NCBI GenBank assembly: GCA_937910255.1
Contig: CALEOQ010000357.1
Coordinates: 1-20,113 of the forward strand
From: an uncultured Caulobacteraceae bacterium
GTDB taxonomy: Bacteria; Pseudomonadota; Alphaproteobacteria; Caulobacterales; Caulobacteraceae
Reading direction: 5' to 3'
Length of the DNA: 20,113 bases
Each line of letters begins with the position of its first letter. The first letter of the stretch is position 1. Shown here one piece after another: positions 1-7,220 of the stretch. The notes under the pieces are model-generated. The model did not search any database. It had not been told where the DNA came from and saw only the letters and a program-made list of their open reading frames with translations. Made by a program: the position numbers and the translations under genes.

Positions 1-384
1 CAGGGCGGTGCCGCCGGTGGCGATCAGGTCGTCCACCAGCATGACGCGCTCCCCGCTCACAAAGGCGTCCAGATGGACCTCCAGGGCGTCGGAGCCGTAT
101 TCCAGGGCGTATTCCACCGAGCGGGTCTTGTGCGGCAGCTTGCCCTTCTTGCGCAGCGGGACGAAGCCCGCCGACAGCTGATGGGCGACGGCCCCGCCCA
201 GAATGAAGCCCCGGGCCTCAATGCCGGCCACCTTGTCGATCTTCAGGCCGGCGAAGGGCTGGACCAGTTCATCCACCGCCTGCCGAAAGGCCCGCGCATC
301 GGCCAGCAGGGTGGTGATGTCGCGAAACTGGATGCCCGGCTTGGGATAGTCCGGAATGGTGCGGATGGTCGATCTCAAGTCCAT
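1..384 (-). CDS. apt: Adenine phosphoribosyltransferase (3' end cut by window edge)
   Basis: This enzyme makes AMP from adenine and PRPP in the cytoplasmic purine salvage pathway. The minus-strand reading starts with ATG at 384 and is open to base 1, giving 128 codons of a protein that is usually about 170-180 residues, so the C-terminus lies outside the window. The N-terminus MDLRSTIRTIPDYPKPGIQF and the following FRDITTLL segment are typical of Apt. GIEARGFILGGAVAH follows, and the PRPP-binding loop VMLVDDLIATGGTAL lies at about residues 113-127. A GGAGG sits 7 bases before the ATG. The gene diverges from the retropepsin-like gene at 502. The identification is secure. Confidence 0.97.
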   Translation of the reverse strand, partial: MDLRSTIRTIPDYPKPGIQFRDITTLLADARAFRQAVDELVQPFAGLKIDKVAGIEARGFILGGAVAHQLSAGFVPLRKKGKLPHKTRSVEYALEYGSDALEVHLDAFVSGERVMLVDDLIATGGTAL

Positions 385-501
385 GGTCGCGCCTCCAAGT
401 CCCGCGGCCGCCCGTGGGCCACGATCGTCGCTTATCGCCGAGCCGACGGGCCTTGGCTATGGTCGGCGCCCGGCTGCAAGGCTGGCCTGTGTGAGACGCC
501 C

Positions 502-1290
502 ATGATCCGCCTGCCCGCCTTGCCCCTGGCCCTGTGCCTCGCCCTTGGCCCCGCCATGGCCGCCGCAGCCCCCCTGGCCTGCTGGTACGAGCATGGGGTG
601 ATCGTGGTCCCGGCCAATGTCGCAGGCGCCGCCGGCGACTACATCCTGGACACCGGCGCCCCGCGAACAGAACTGCATGACACCCGCGCCCAGGGCATGG
701 GGCTGAGCGGAGACGCCGCCCAGGGCGACGTGGACGTCGGCGGCTTCCGCTTTCTCGACCGGTCGCTGGCGATCGCCAGCCAGGACGCCCGCACCTACGC
801 CTTCCCGACGCCGATCGCCGGGGTCATCGGCGCCGATGTGCTGAGCGCGGTGATCGTGGAGGTCGATTTCCGGCCCTGCCGCGTCGAACTGCATGCGGCG
901 GCCGAGGCCCCAGCGCCCAAGGCCGGCGCCCAGGGCCAGGATCTGAGCTGGAGGGCGGGACGGCCCGTGATGTGGGCGGCGGTCAGCGATGGGGCCAGCG
1001 CCCGGCGGGTCCTGGTGGCGCCCTCCACCGGCCTCGATGCGGCCGTTCGCCTGGGGGCCGGAACGGTCGATGTCGCCACCCTTCCCTCGCTGGAGTCCCT
1101 CGCCCCCTACGAAACGGGCCGGGCAGACCTTCGGGCCCTGTCCCTGGGCGGCGCCCTGTTTGAGAACCTGCCGACGGGGCTGAGCGGCGATGAGGTTAGC
1201 GCCGTCGGTCCGGCCGTTCTGGAGCGCTGGCGCCTGCGCTTTGATTTTCCCGCCGGGCGGCTGCTGTTGATCGCCGACGACGGCCCATGA
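502..1290 (+). CDS. Secreted retropepsin-like aspartyl protease family protein
   Basis: This 262-residue protein has an N-terminal signal peptide (MIRLPALPLALCLALGPAMA, then AAA) and is therefore probably periplasmic. The first half carries the aspartyl protease signature YILDTGAPRTEL with D50-T51-G52 and a GVIGADVL segment at 108-114, which matches the second conserved strand of retropepsin-like domains. The second half seems to repeat the fold: VLVAPSTGLDAAV at about 170-182 aligns with the DTG loop but has Ser in place of the catalytic Asp, and VGPAVLERWRLRFDF at 235-249 resembles the family's closing strand. The substrate is unknown, and activity may need dimerisation or may be lost. The same frame is open far upstream over apt, but the signal peptide fixes the start at ATG 502. 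The stop codon touches the pet operon terminator. Confidence 0.8.
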   Translation: MIRLPALPLALCLALGPAMAAAAPLACWYEHGVIVVPANVAGAAGDYILDTGAPRTELHDTRAQGMGLSGDAAQGDVDVGGFRFLDRSLAIASQDARTYAFPTPIAGVIGADVLSAVIVEVDFRPCRVELHAAAEAPAPKAGAQGQDLSWRAGRPVMWAAVSDGASARRVLVAPSTGLDAAVRLGAGTVDVATLPSLESLAPYETGRADLRALSLGGALFENLPTGLSGDEVSAVGPAVLERWRLRFDFPAGRLLLIADDGP

Positions 1291-1319
1291 AAAAGCCCGC
1301 CGGGTCGCGCCGGCGGGCT
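1290..1319 (-). terminator. Intrinsic terminator of the petABC operon
   Basis: A perfect 10-bp stem, AGCCCGCCGG (1294-1303) with CCGGCGGGCT (1310-1319), closes a 6-base loop. Read on the minus strand the stem is followed by five U residues (A run at 1290-1294 on the plus strand), so it is oriented to end pet transcription 27 bases after the petC stop. There is no T run on the plus-strand side, so termination of the convergent protease gene would rest on the hairpin alone. Confidence 0.85.
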
Positions 1320-1345
1320 CAATCGGTGAGGCTGGACGACGTTGC

Positions 1346-2188
1346 CTAGTGGGCGACGTTGCGCCAGATCCGGCGGTAGCTGGCATAGAGCAGGCCCGCG
1401 AAGATCACGAGATAGATCATCGCGCCAAAGCCGAAGGCCTTGCGCTCTTCCATCTTGGGCTCGGCGGCCCAGGCCAGGAAGGCGGCCACGTCCTTGGCCT
1501 GCTGGTCGATGGTCGACGGCGTGCCGTCGTCGAAGGTCACCTTGTCCGGCGCCAGCTGCGGCGGCATGGCGATGAAGCCGCCGGGCGGGGCATGGCCCTC
1601 GCCGGTCCAGAACGGCGTCGTGTCACCGGCCATGTAGGGATTGTAGTGCTGGCCGACAGCCACCTGCAGTCCGGCCGGCGGGTCGCGATAGCCCGACAGC
1701 AGGGAATAGATGTAGTCCGCGCCATGGTGACGGGCCTTGGCCATCACCGACAGGTCCGGCGGCAGGGCGCCGCCATTGCTGGCCCGGGCCGCCGCCTCGT
1801 TGGGGAAGGGGCTCGGAAAGGCGTCGGCCGAGGTGCCGGGGCGCTGGATGACGTCGCCGGTCTCGGAGTCGATGTCGTTGATCTGATATTCCGCCGCGAT
1901 GGTCTTCACGTACGGGTTGTCGTTGGGGTTGCTGTAGTCCGGATCGTAGAAGGGCCCGCCCTTCTGGCCGAGGTTCCGGAAGGAGAGCAGCTCCATGCTG
2001 TGGCAGGCCGCGCAGACCTCCCGATAGACCTTGTAGCCGCGCTGCAGCTGGGCCTGGTCGAACGTGCCGAACGGGCCCTTGAAGCTGAAGTCCACGTGCT
2101 TGGGGGGCGCGGCCTCCCCGGCGGCGAGCGCCGGGCCGCCCACCAGGGCCAGCCCGAGCGCGGCCAGAGCGATACCTTTACGCAGCAT
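1346..2188 (-). CDS. petC: Cytochrome c1 of the bc1 complex
   Basis: This is the heme c subunit of ubiquinol-cytochrome c reductase. It accepts electrons from the Rieske protein and passes them to soluble or membrane cytochrome c on the periplasmic side. The 280-residue protein begins with a signal sequence (MLRKGIALAALGLALVGGPA, then LAA). The covalent heme site CAACH is at residues 59-63 and the axial methionine lies in FIAMPPQL (M208). PPDLSVMAKARHHGADYIYS and the YNPYMAG segment are typical of bacterial c1. A C-terminal membrane anchor covers about 254-271, followed by RRIWRN on the cytoplasmic side. It is the last gene of the operon, starting 6 bases after the petB stop, with the terminator just downstream. 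The identification is secure. Confidence 0.97.
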   Translation of the reverse strand: MLRKGIALAALGLALVGGPALAAGEAAPPKHVDFSFKGPFGTFDQAQLQRGYKVYREVCAACHSMELLSFRNLGQKGGPFYDPDYSNPNDNPYVKTIAAEYQINDIDSETGDVIQRPGTSADAFPSPFPNEAAARASNGGALPPDLSVMAKARHHGADYIYSLLSGYRDPPAGLQVAVGQHYNPYMAGDTTPFWTGEGHAPPGGFIAMPPQLAPDKVTFDDGTPSTIDQQAKDVAAFLAWAAEPKMEERKAFGFGAMIYLVIFAGLLYASYRRIWRNVAH

Positions 2189-2194
2189 CTGGGC

Positions 2195-3514
2195 TCAACC
2201 CTTCTTTTCAGGCGCAGCCGTCGCGCCGGCCGGCGTGCTCGCCGGATGGGACAGGACAGGCGTGGAGATCGATTCCGGCTGGGGCAGCGGCGTCTCGGTG
2301 AGGCCAAGAAGCGGCAGGATCACCAGGAAGTAGCCGAAGTAGTAGAGGGTGGCCAAGCGCGACAGCCAGACCATGCTGTTCAGGTCCGCGTCGATCAGGG
2401 TGAAGGTCGACAGACCCGGGATCACATGGTTGTCGGGCAGCTGACCGCCGCAATAGCCGAGCACCAGGCAGGCCAGGACGAAGATCAGGAAATAGAGCTT
2501 GCCCGTCGGCCGGTAGCGCATGGACCGCACCTTGGAGGTGTCGAGCCAGGGCAGGACGAACAGCACCGCAATGGCGCCGAACATCAGGATCACGCCGCCC
2601 AGCTTGTCCGGCACCGCCCGCAGGATCGCGTAGAACGGCAGGAAGTACCATTCCGGAACGATGTGCGACGGGGTCACCAGCGGGTTGGCCGGGATGTAGT
2701 TATCCGCGTGGCCAAGGGCGTTCGGATTGTAGAACAGGAAGCTGGCGAACAGGATCAGGAAGAGCACGATCGCGAAGCCGTCCTTCACCGTATAGTACGG
2801 GTGGAACGGCACGGTGTCGGCCTTGGACTTCACGTTCACGCCGGTCGGGTTGTTGTTCCCCGGCACGTGCAGCGCCCAGATGTGCAGGCCGACGACGCCG
2901 GCGATCATGAACGGCAGCAGGAAGTGCAGCGAGAAGAAGCGGTTCAGCGTGGCGTTGTCCACGGCGAACCCGCCCCACAGCCAGGTGGTGATCGCCTCGC
3001 CGACGATCGGCAGGGCGCCGAACAGGTTGGTGATCACGACCGCGCCGTGGAAGCTCATCTGACCCCAGGGCAGCACATAGCCCATGAAGGCGGTGGCCAT
3101 CATCAGCAGATAGATGATGCAGCCCAGGATCCACAGGACCTCGCGGGGCGCCTTGTAGGACCCGTAATAGAGGCCGCGGAACATGTGGATGTAGACCGCG
3201 ATGAAGAACATCGAGGCCCCGTTGGCGTGCATGTAGCGCACCAGCCAACCATAGTTCACGTCGCGCATGATGCGCTCGACCGAGGCGAAGGCGTGGTCGA
3301 TGTGCGGCACATAGTGCATGGCCAGCACGACGCCGGTGACGATCTGAATCATCAGGCAGACCGCGAGGATGCCCCCGAAGGTCCACCAGTAGTTCAGGTT
3401 CTTGGGCGTCGGATAATCGACGACGCTGTCCCAGCCGAGCCGGATGATCGGCAGGCGCGTATCGAGCCAGCGCTCGACGCCCGTCTTGGGTTCATAGGTG
3501 GAATGTCCGCTCAT
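2195..3514 (-). CDS. petB: Cytochrome b of the bc1 complex
   Basis: This is the membrane core of ubiquinol-cytochrome c reductase, holding hemes bL and bH and both quinone sites. The 439-residue length fits the alphaproteobacterial form. The four heme-ligating histidines are visible as two pairs: H96 (RYMHANGAS) and H110 (YIHMFRG), then H197 (SLHFLLPF) and H211 (LHIWALH). The PEWY motif of the Qo site is at 287-290 in HIVPEWYFLPFYAILRA. Eight or so hydrophobic helices are evident, and a Pro/Ala-rich tail follows residue 410. The reading frame is open further upstream across petA, but MSGHSTYEPKTGVERW is the natural start. The start lies 5 bases after the petA stop, consistent with one operon. 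Confidence 0.98.
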   Translation of the reverse strand: MSGHSTYEPKTGVERWLDTRLPIIRLGWDSVVDYPTPKNLNYWWTFGGILAVCLMIQIVTGVVLAMHYVPHIDHAFASVERIMRDVNYGWLVRYMHANGASMFFIAVYIHMFRGLYYGSYKAPREVLWILGCIIYLLMMATAFMGYVLPWGQMSFHGAVVITNLFGALPIVGEAITTWLWGGFAVDNATLNRFFSLHFLLPFMIAGVVGLHIWALHVPGNNNPTGVNVKSKADTVPFHPYYTVKDGFAIVLFLILFASFLFYNPNALGHADNYIPANPLVTPSHIVPEWYFLPFYAILRAVPDKLGGVILMFGAIAVLFVLPWLDTSKVRSMRYRPTGKLYFLIFVLACLVLGYCGGQLPDNHVIPGLSTFTLIDADLNSMVWLSRLATLYYFGYFLVILPLLGLTETPLPQPESISTPVLSHPASTPAGATAAPEKKG

Positions 3515-3519
3515 CGCTG

Positions 3520-4074
3520 TCAGCCCACCTTGACCGTCGTATCGGAAAGGAATTCGTAGTCCGGCACCGCCAGGTTCAGGGGCGCAGGCCCGCGGCGGAT
3601 ACGGCCGGAGGTGTCGTAGTGCGAGCCATGGCAGGGGCAGAACCAGCCGCCGAAATCGCCGCCGCCGAAGGTCGGCACGCAGCCCAGATGGGTGCAGGAG
3701 CCGATCAGGATCATCCACTCGGCCTTGCCGGGCTTGTGGCGCTCGGCATCGGTCTGCGGGTCGGGCAGGTTGGCGTTGTCGTCAGCGACGGCCGCGGCGA
3801 TCTCGGCCTCGGTGCGGCGGCGGATAAACAGCGGCTTGCCCCGCCACTTGATCGTCACCTGCTGGCCAAGGGCCACCTTCGTCAGGTCGAAATCGACCGA
3901 GGCGAGCGCCAGGGTGTCGGCCGAGGGGTTCATCTGGTCGATGAACGGCCAGGCCAGAGCGCCCACGGCGCCCACGGCGGCTGCGCCTGCGGCGATATGG
4001 ATGAAGTCGCGCCGGTTCGGGTCTTCGCCCGAGGCGTGATGATCGGGATTTTCGCCCACGACGGTGTCAGCCAC
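3520..4074 (-). CDS. petA: Rieske iron-sulfur subunit of the bc1 complex
   Basis: This subunit carries the [2Fe-2S] cluster that moves electrons from ubiquinol at the Qo site to cytochrome c1. The cluster ligands are in CTHLGC (residues 127-132) and CPCHGS (146-151). The N-terminus has a twin-arginine signal, NRRDFIHIAAGAAAVGAVGA from residue 20, which stays as the membrane anchor in this family. I place the start at the GTG of VADTVVGENP, 184 residues in all, which is close to family length. A GAAGGG lies about 10 bases upstream. The frame stays open to 4245, but the added residues are Arg-rich and unlike any Rieske N-terminus. It is the first gene of petABC. The promoter must lie in 4075-4313. 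Confidence 0.95.
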   Translation of the reverse strand: MADTVVGENPDHHASGEDPNRRDFIHIAAGAAAVGAVGALAWPFIDQMNPSADTLALASVDFDLTKVALGQQVTIKWRGKPLFIRRRTEAEIAAAVADDNANLPDPQTDAERHKPGKAEWMILIGSCTHLGCVPTFGGGDFGGWFCPCHGSHYDTSGRIRRGPAPLNLAVPDYEFLSDTTVKVG

Positions 4075-4313
4075 CTTTAAGCTACCCTTCGGTTGAGGCG
4101 GGGGCTCCACGAAGAACCACCGCCCGTTCGGACGCTCACGACAAATCTCGCGGCGCCCCGCCTTCGGCCCGACCAGAAGCTCTGGTACAGGCCTGTTTCG
4201 GAACCCATACAGGGACGGAAGAGTTTTCGCACTGCATCGCCGCAAAACAAACGCGGCGTCGCGTCGCGATTCGTCTCACGCCCCCGACCAATCCCGTGGC
4301 TGGATCGCTTAGA
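4075..4313. other. Divergent intergenic region between petA and trmL
   Basis: These 239 bases separate the bc1 operon (-) from trmL-hemF (+) and must hold promoters for both. Around 4215-4260 there is a locally A/T-richer patch (TTTTCG, AAAACAAA) in otherwise GC-rich DNA, a plausible promoter area. I see no hairpin with a U run and no clear -10/-35 pair that I would defend. Open frames crossing it have Arg-rich composition and look non-coding. Confidence 0.5.
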
Positions 4314-4784
4314 ATGCGTTTGGCGCTTTTTCAACCGGACATTCCGCAAAACGTTGGCGCAGCGCTTCGGCTTGCCGCCTGCCTCGACATCGACCTTGAG
4401 GTGATCGAGCCCTGCGGATTCCCGCTATCCGATAAGGCGGTGCGCCGCGCAGCCCTCGATTACGGCCGGCTGGCCCGCTGGACGCGGCGCTCCGGCTTCG
4501 CCGAATTCATGGCCGCGCCCGAACGCGCCGAGGGCCGGCTGGTGCTGTTCACCACCCGCGGCGCCCAGCCCCTGCACAGCTTCGCCTTCCAGCCAGGCGA
4601 CACTTTGCTGTTCGGCCGCGAGAGCCAGGGCGTCCCGCCCGAGGTGCACGCCGCGGCCGAGGCGCGCCTGTTGATCCCTCTGGCCCCGGAGGCCCGGTCG
4701 CTCAATCTCACCGTTTCGGCGGCCATCGGTCTTTCGGAAGCGTTGCGCCAGACCGGCGGATTCCCTAAGCCCCTGGTCCCATGA
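4314..4784 (+). CDS. trmL: tRNA (cytidine/uridine-34 2'-O)-methyltransferase TrmL
   Basis: This SPOUT-family methyltransferase adds a 2'-O-methyl group to the wobble nucleotide of leucine tRNAs, using S-adenosylmethionine. The 156-residue length is typical. The three SPOUT motifs are all visible: FQPDIPQNVGAALRL (6-20, with N13 and R19), LFGRESQGVP (99-108) and IPLAPEARSLNLTVSAA (121-137), which builds the trefoil-knot cofactor site. The start at ATG 4314 gives the family's usual MRLALFQPDIPQN; an in-frame GTG six codons upstream is less likely. The stop overlaps the hemF start by four bases (ATGA at 4781-4784), so the two are probably translationally coupled. Confidence 0.95.
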   Translation: MRLALFQPDIPQNVGAALRLAACLDIDLEVIEPCGFPLSDKAVRRAALDYGRLARWTRRSGFAEFMAAPERAEGRLVLFTTRGAQPLHSFAFQPGDTLLFGRESQGVPPEVHAAAEARLLIPLAPEARSLNLTVSAAIGLSEALRQTGGFPKPLVP

Positions 4785-5668
4785 CAGACGCCGCCGATCT
4801 CGCCGCCACGCTCGACGACCGCAACACCCGCGCCCGGGCCTGGTTCGACGCCCTTCGCGACCAGATCGTCGCCACCTTCGAACAGCTCGAGGACGAGGCG
4901 CCGGCCGACCTCTATCCCGGCGATCCCGGCCGCTTCGAACTGACTCCATGGGACCGGCCGGCCGGCGGCGGCGGGGTGATGGGCTTCATGCAGGGCGGCC
5001 GGTTCTTCGAGAAGTGCGGCGTCCATATCAGCCTGGTGCACGGGGTGTTCACCCCGGAGATGGCGGCCACCATGCCCGGGGCCGACAAGGACCCCCGCTT
5101 CACCGCCACCGGCATCAGCCTGATCGCCCACATGCGCAATCCGCATGTGCCGGCCGTGCATATGAACACCCGCTTTCTGGCCACCAGCCAGAGCTGGTTC
5201 GGCGGCGGCGCCGATCTGACGCCGACCCAGGACTATCAGCGCAATCAGGAAAATCCGGACGCCGTCGCCTTCCACGGCGCCTTGAAGGCCGCCTGCGACC
5301 GGCACGATCCGAGCTGGTACGAGCCCTACAAGGCCCGCTGCGACGAGTACTTCTTCCTGCCCCATCGCAACGAACCGCGGGGAATCGGCGGGATCTTCTA
5401 CGACCACCACAATTCCGGCGACTGGGAGCGGGACTTCGCCTTCACCCAGGACGTGGGCCGCGCCTTCGCCGAGGTCTATCCGGCCATCGCCCGGGGCCGG
5501 ATGGCCACCCCCTGGACCGAGGCCGACCGCCAGGAGCAGCTGGTGCGCCGGGGCCGCTATGTGGAGTTCAACCTGCTCTACGACCGGGGCACCATGTTTG
5601 GCCTGAAGACCGGCGGCAACATCACCTCGATCCTCTCCTCCATGCCTCCCATGGTCAGCTGGCCCTGA
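4781..5668 (+). CDS. hemF: Oxygen-dependent coproporphyrinogen III oxidase
   Basis: HemF converts coproporphyrinogen III to protoporphyrinogen IX by two oxidative decarboxylations using O2, a late step of heme synthesis. The 295-residue length matches the family. Diagnostic stretches are GGGGVMGFMQGGRFFEKCGV (62-81), HISLVHGVF, NPHVPAVHMNTRF (120-132), SWFGGGADLTP (138-148) and, near the C-terminus, RGRYVEFNLLYDRGTMFG followed by LKTGGN. The conserved histidines (e.g. H82, H127) are present. It overlaps trmL by four bases. The neighbourhood places an oxygen-using heme enzyme next to the bc1 operon, a major heme consumer, though the two lie on opposite strands and need not be co-regulated. Confidence 0.97.
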   Translation: MTDAADLAATLDDRNTRARAWFDALRDQIVATFEQLEDEAPADLYPGDPGRFELTPWDRPAGGGGVMGFMQGGRFFEKCGVHISLVHGVFTPEMAATMPGADKDPRFTATGISLIAHMRNPHVPAVHMNTRFLATSQSWFGGGADLTPTQDYQRNQENPDAVAFHGALKAACDRHDPSWYEPYKARCDEYFFLPHRNEPRGIGGIFYDHHNSGDWERDFAFTQDVGRAFAEVYPAIARGRMATPWTEADRQEQLVRRGRYVEFNLLYDRGTMFGLKTGGNITSILSSMPPMVSWP

Positions 5669-5721
5669 TCGGCGTGCGCCCTGGGTTTGCCTCATGGACC
5701 TCGGCTGTGCGAGGATTGGGC

Positions 5722-6327
5722 ATGCGAAATCTGATGTTTACGGTCGTGGCTGGCGCTTTTCTCGCCGCCTGCGGGCCGCAAGGTTCCCCCGCCAATGATC
5801 GTTCAGAGGTCCCGGCCCCCGCGCCCAAGCCGGCGGTCGTCGGCCCCATCCTGATCACCTTCAGCGAGCAGGGGGCTGGCGAAATCGATGGCCAGACAGC
5901 CATGGACGTCCGCCAGCTGGGCGGGCTGTTTCCGGAGTCCACGGTTCAGCGGGCGCCGCCCACCGGGGGGAATACGACCCCGACCATTACGGTGCGGCGG
6001 GACGACGGGCTGGAGCTTGACCTTCAGTCGGCGGCCGAGGCGCCGACCGTCGGGCGCATCTTTGGTCGCGCAGGCCCGGTCACCGGGCCGCAGGGCGAGG
6101 AGATCGGCGCCTCCTGGACGGAGATGGGCTTCCAGACCGAAACCTGCGTCCGGGGCTCGGGCGAGATGACCGCCAGCCTAATCTGCTACCGACAGGGGGC
6201 CCCGCGGCTCGGCTATGTGTTCGGCCTGCCCGGCTTCACCGGCCCCGCCAACGCCGTGCCCGAGGCCGATTTCCTGACCGACAATGCGCGGCTCACCGCC
6301 TTCATGTGGTCGGCCCAGGCTGGCTAG
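5722..6327 (+). CDS. Lipoprotein, resembling the DUF1131 (YfeY-like) family
   Basis: This 201-residue protein begins with a lipoprotein signal, MRNLMFTVVAGAFLAAC, with lipobox LAAC and the lipidated Cys at residue 17, followed by a Pro/Ala linker. The mature part starts VGPILITFSEQGAGEI and shows TPTITVRRDDG, GPQGEEIGASW, two cysteines at 142 and 155 that could form a disulfide, and a closing YVFGLP...LTAFMW pattern. From memory of the family, that order of elements fits DUF1131, whose E. coli member YfeY is an envelope-stress lipoprotein; I hold that match at about even odds. The function is not known to me. It lies 53 bases after hemF and may be read through from it. Its stop codon is interlocked with that of the convergent small gene. 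Confidence 0.75.
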   Translation: MRNLMFTVVAGAFLAACGPQGSPANDRSEVPAPAPKPAVVGPILITFSEQGAGEIDGQTAMDVRQLGGLFPESTVQRAPPTGGNTTPTITVRRDDGLELDLQSAAEAPTVGRIFGRAGPVTGPQGEEIGASWTEMGFQTETCVRGSGEMTASLICYRQGAPRLGYVFGLPGFTGPANAVPEADFLTDNARLTAFMWSAQAG

Positions 6328-6461
6328 GTGATGTCGTCCAGCAGGGCGACAAAGCCGTCGGGTGAGAGCGGCTGGGGATTGGCCGCCTGGCTCTCGACGC
6401 TGGCCACCAGCAGAGCCGCCACGGCGCTGGCGACGACGAAGATCAGCTTCGGGGCTTTCAT
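6324..6461 (-). CDS. Small secreted peptide (45 codons)
   Basis: This short frame encodes a 45-residue peptide: a basic start (MKAPK), a hydrophobic core LIFVVASAVAALLVA, then SVESQA as a plausible signal peptidase site after residue 26. That would release a 19-residue acidic peptide, ANPQPLSPDGFVALLDDIT. An AGGGAG ribosome binding site is 6 bases before the ATG. It begins 36 bases after the amidotransferase stop on the same strand, so it may be the last gene of that transcript. Its TAG stop shares the CTAG at 6324-6327 with the stop of the lipoprotein gene. I do not recognise the family. The good RBS and the clean signal-peptide pattern make it more than a chance frame, but this is inference. 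Confidence 0.6.
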   Translation of the reverse strand: MKAPKLIFVVASAVAALLVASVESQAANPQPLSPDGFVALLDDIT

Positions 6462-6497
6462 GCCGGGCTCCCTGGGATGGCCTGCGGTCTCCAACCC

Positions 6498-7211
6498 CTA
6501 ACCTCTTCGGGCCGGGATCGTTGCGAGAAAGGCGTCGATCCAGCCGCCGACCCGCAAAGCATCGTTGGGCGCCGCATAACTGGCCACCGCCTGATCGGCC
6601 TGCGCATCGTCATAGCGGCTGCCGCGGCGGGCCTCGATCAGGGCCTTCGCATAGGCCGGCTCGAACTCCGGATGCAGCTGGATGGATATGGCCGGCTGGT
6701 CGTCATAGGCCAGCATGCCGAACGGTGTGAATCCGCTGGCGGCCACCACCCGGGCGCCCGGCGGCGGCGCGACCACCTGGTCCTGATGCGAGGCGGCGAC
6801 GGCGATGGGCGCGGCGCGGTCCATCCAGGCGGCCGGGTCCCTCACCTCATAGGTGTGAAGACCGACGCCCCAGCCCTTGGGGGACTTGATCACCTGGCCG
6901 CCGAAGGCCTGGGCCATGATCTGATGGCCAAAACAGACGCCCACCAGCCCCGCACGCCCCTTGGCCGCCCGCAGGAAGTCGCTGAGCGTCTCGATCCAGG
7001 GCAGAGGGTCATAGACGCCGGCCGAAGAGCCGGTGACCAGATAGGCCTCGCAGACCTCCGGCGCCGACGGCAGCTCGCCGGCCTCGGCGTCGAACACCAC
7101 ATAGTCGTGGGCGTCTGGCCCCAACAGGGCCTGAAACATGGTCGGATAGTCGCCGAACTGCGCCTCCAGCGGCGCCGGGGGCGCGCCGGTCTTGAGGATG
7201 CCGAGCTTCAT
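6498..7211 (-). CDS. Class I glutamine amidotransferase, GMP synthase-like (GATase1)
   Basis: This 237-residue stand-alone domain hydrolyses glutamine or a gamma-glutamyl compound. The nucleophile elbow GVCFGHQIMA puts the catalytic cysteine at residue 93, and H180 and E182 in QLHPEFE complete the triad. The oxyanion region LVTGSSAGVYD (58-68) and the W/GVGLHTYEV stretch are typical of the GMP synthase-like amidotransferases found without a synthase domain. The physiological substrate cannot be told; relatives act in gamma-glutamyl-polyamine breakdown or are uncharacterised. The start MKLGILKTG lies 9 bases after the stop of the CCA-transferase gene, so the two are probably co-transcribed. 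Confidence 0.9.
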   Translation of the reverse strand: MKLGILKTGAPPAPLEAQFGDYPTMFQALLGPDAHDYVVFDAEAGELPSAPEVCEAYLVTGSSAGVYDPLPWIETLSDFLRAAKGRAGLVGVCFGHQIMAQAFGGQVIKSPKGWGVGLHTYEVRDPAAWMDRAAPIAVAASHQDQVVAPPPGARVVAASGFTPFGMLAYDDQPAISIQLHPEFEPAYAKALIEARRGSRYDDAQADQAVASYAAPNDALRVGGWIDAFLATIPARRG

Positions 7212-7220
7212 GGGCGGTCC

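Noticed and set aside
73..501. Upstream extension of the retropepsin-like gene
   Set aside because: This part is antisense to apt, and the signal peptide at 502 marks the true start.
1349..3559. Very long plus-strand open frame opposite petC and petB
   Set aside because: It is antisense to two certain genes with all cofactor ligands in place. Its product is His/Asp/Gln/Arg-rich without domains, a usual by-product of GC-rich codon bias.
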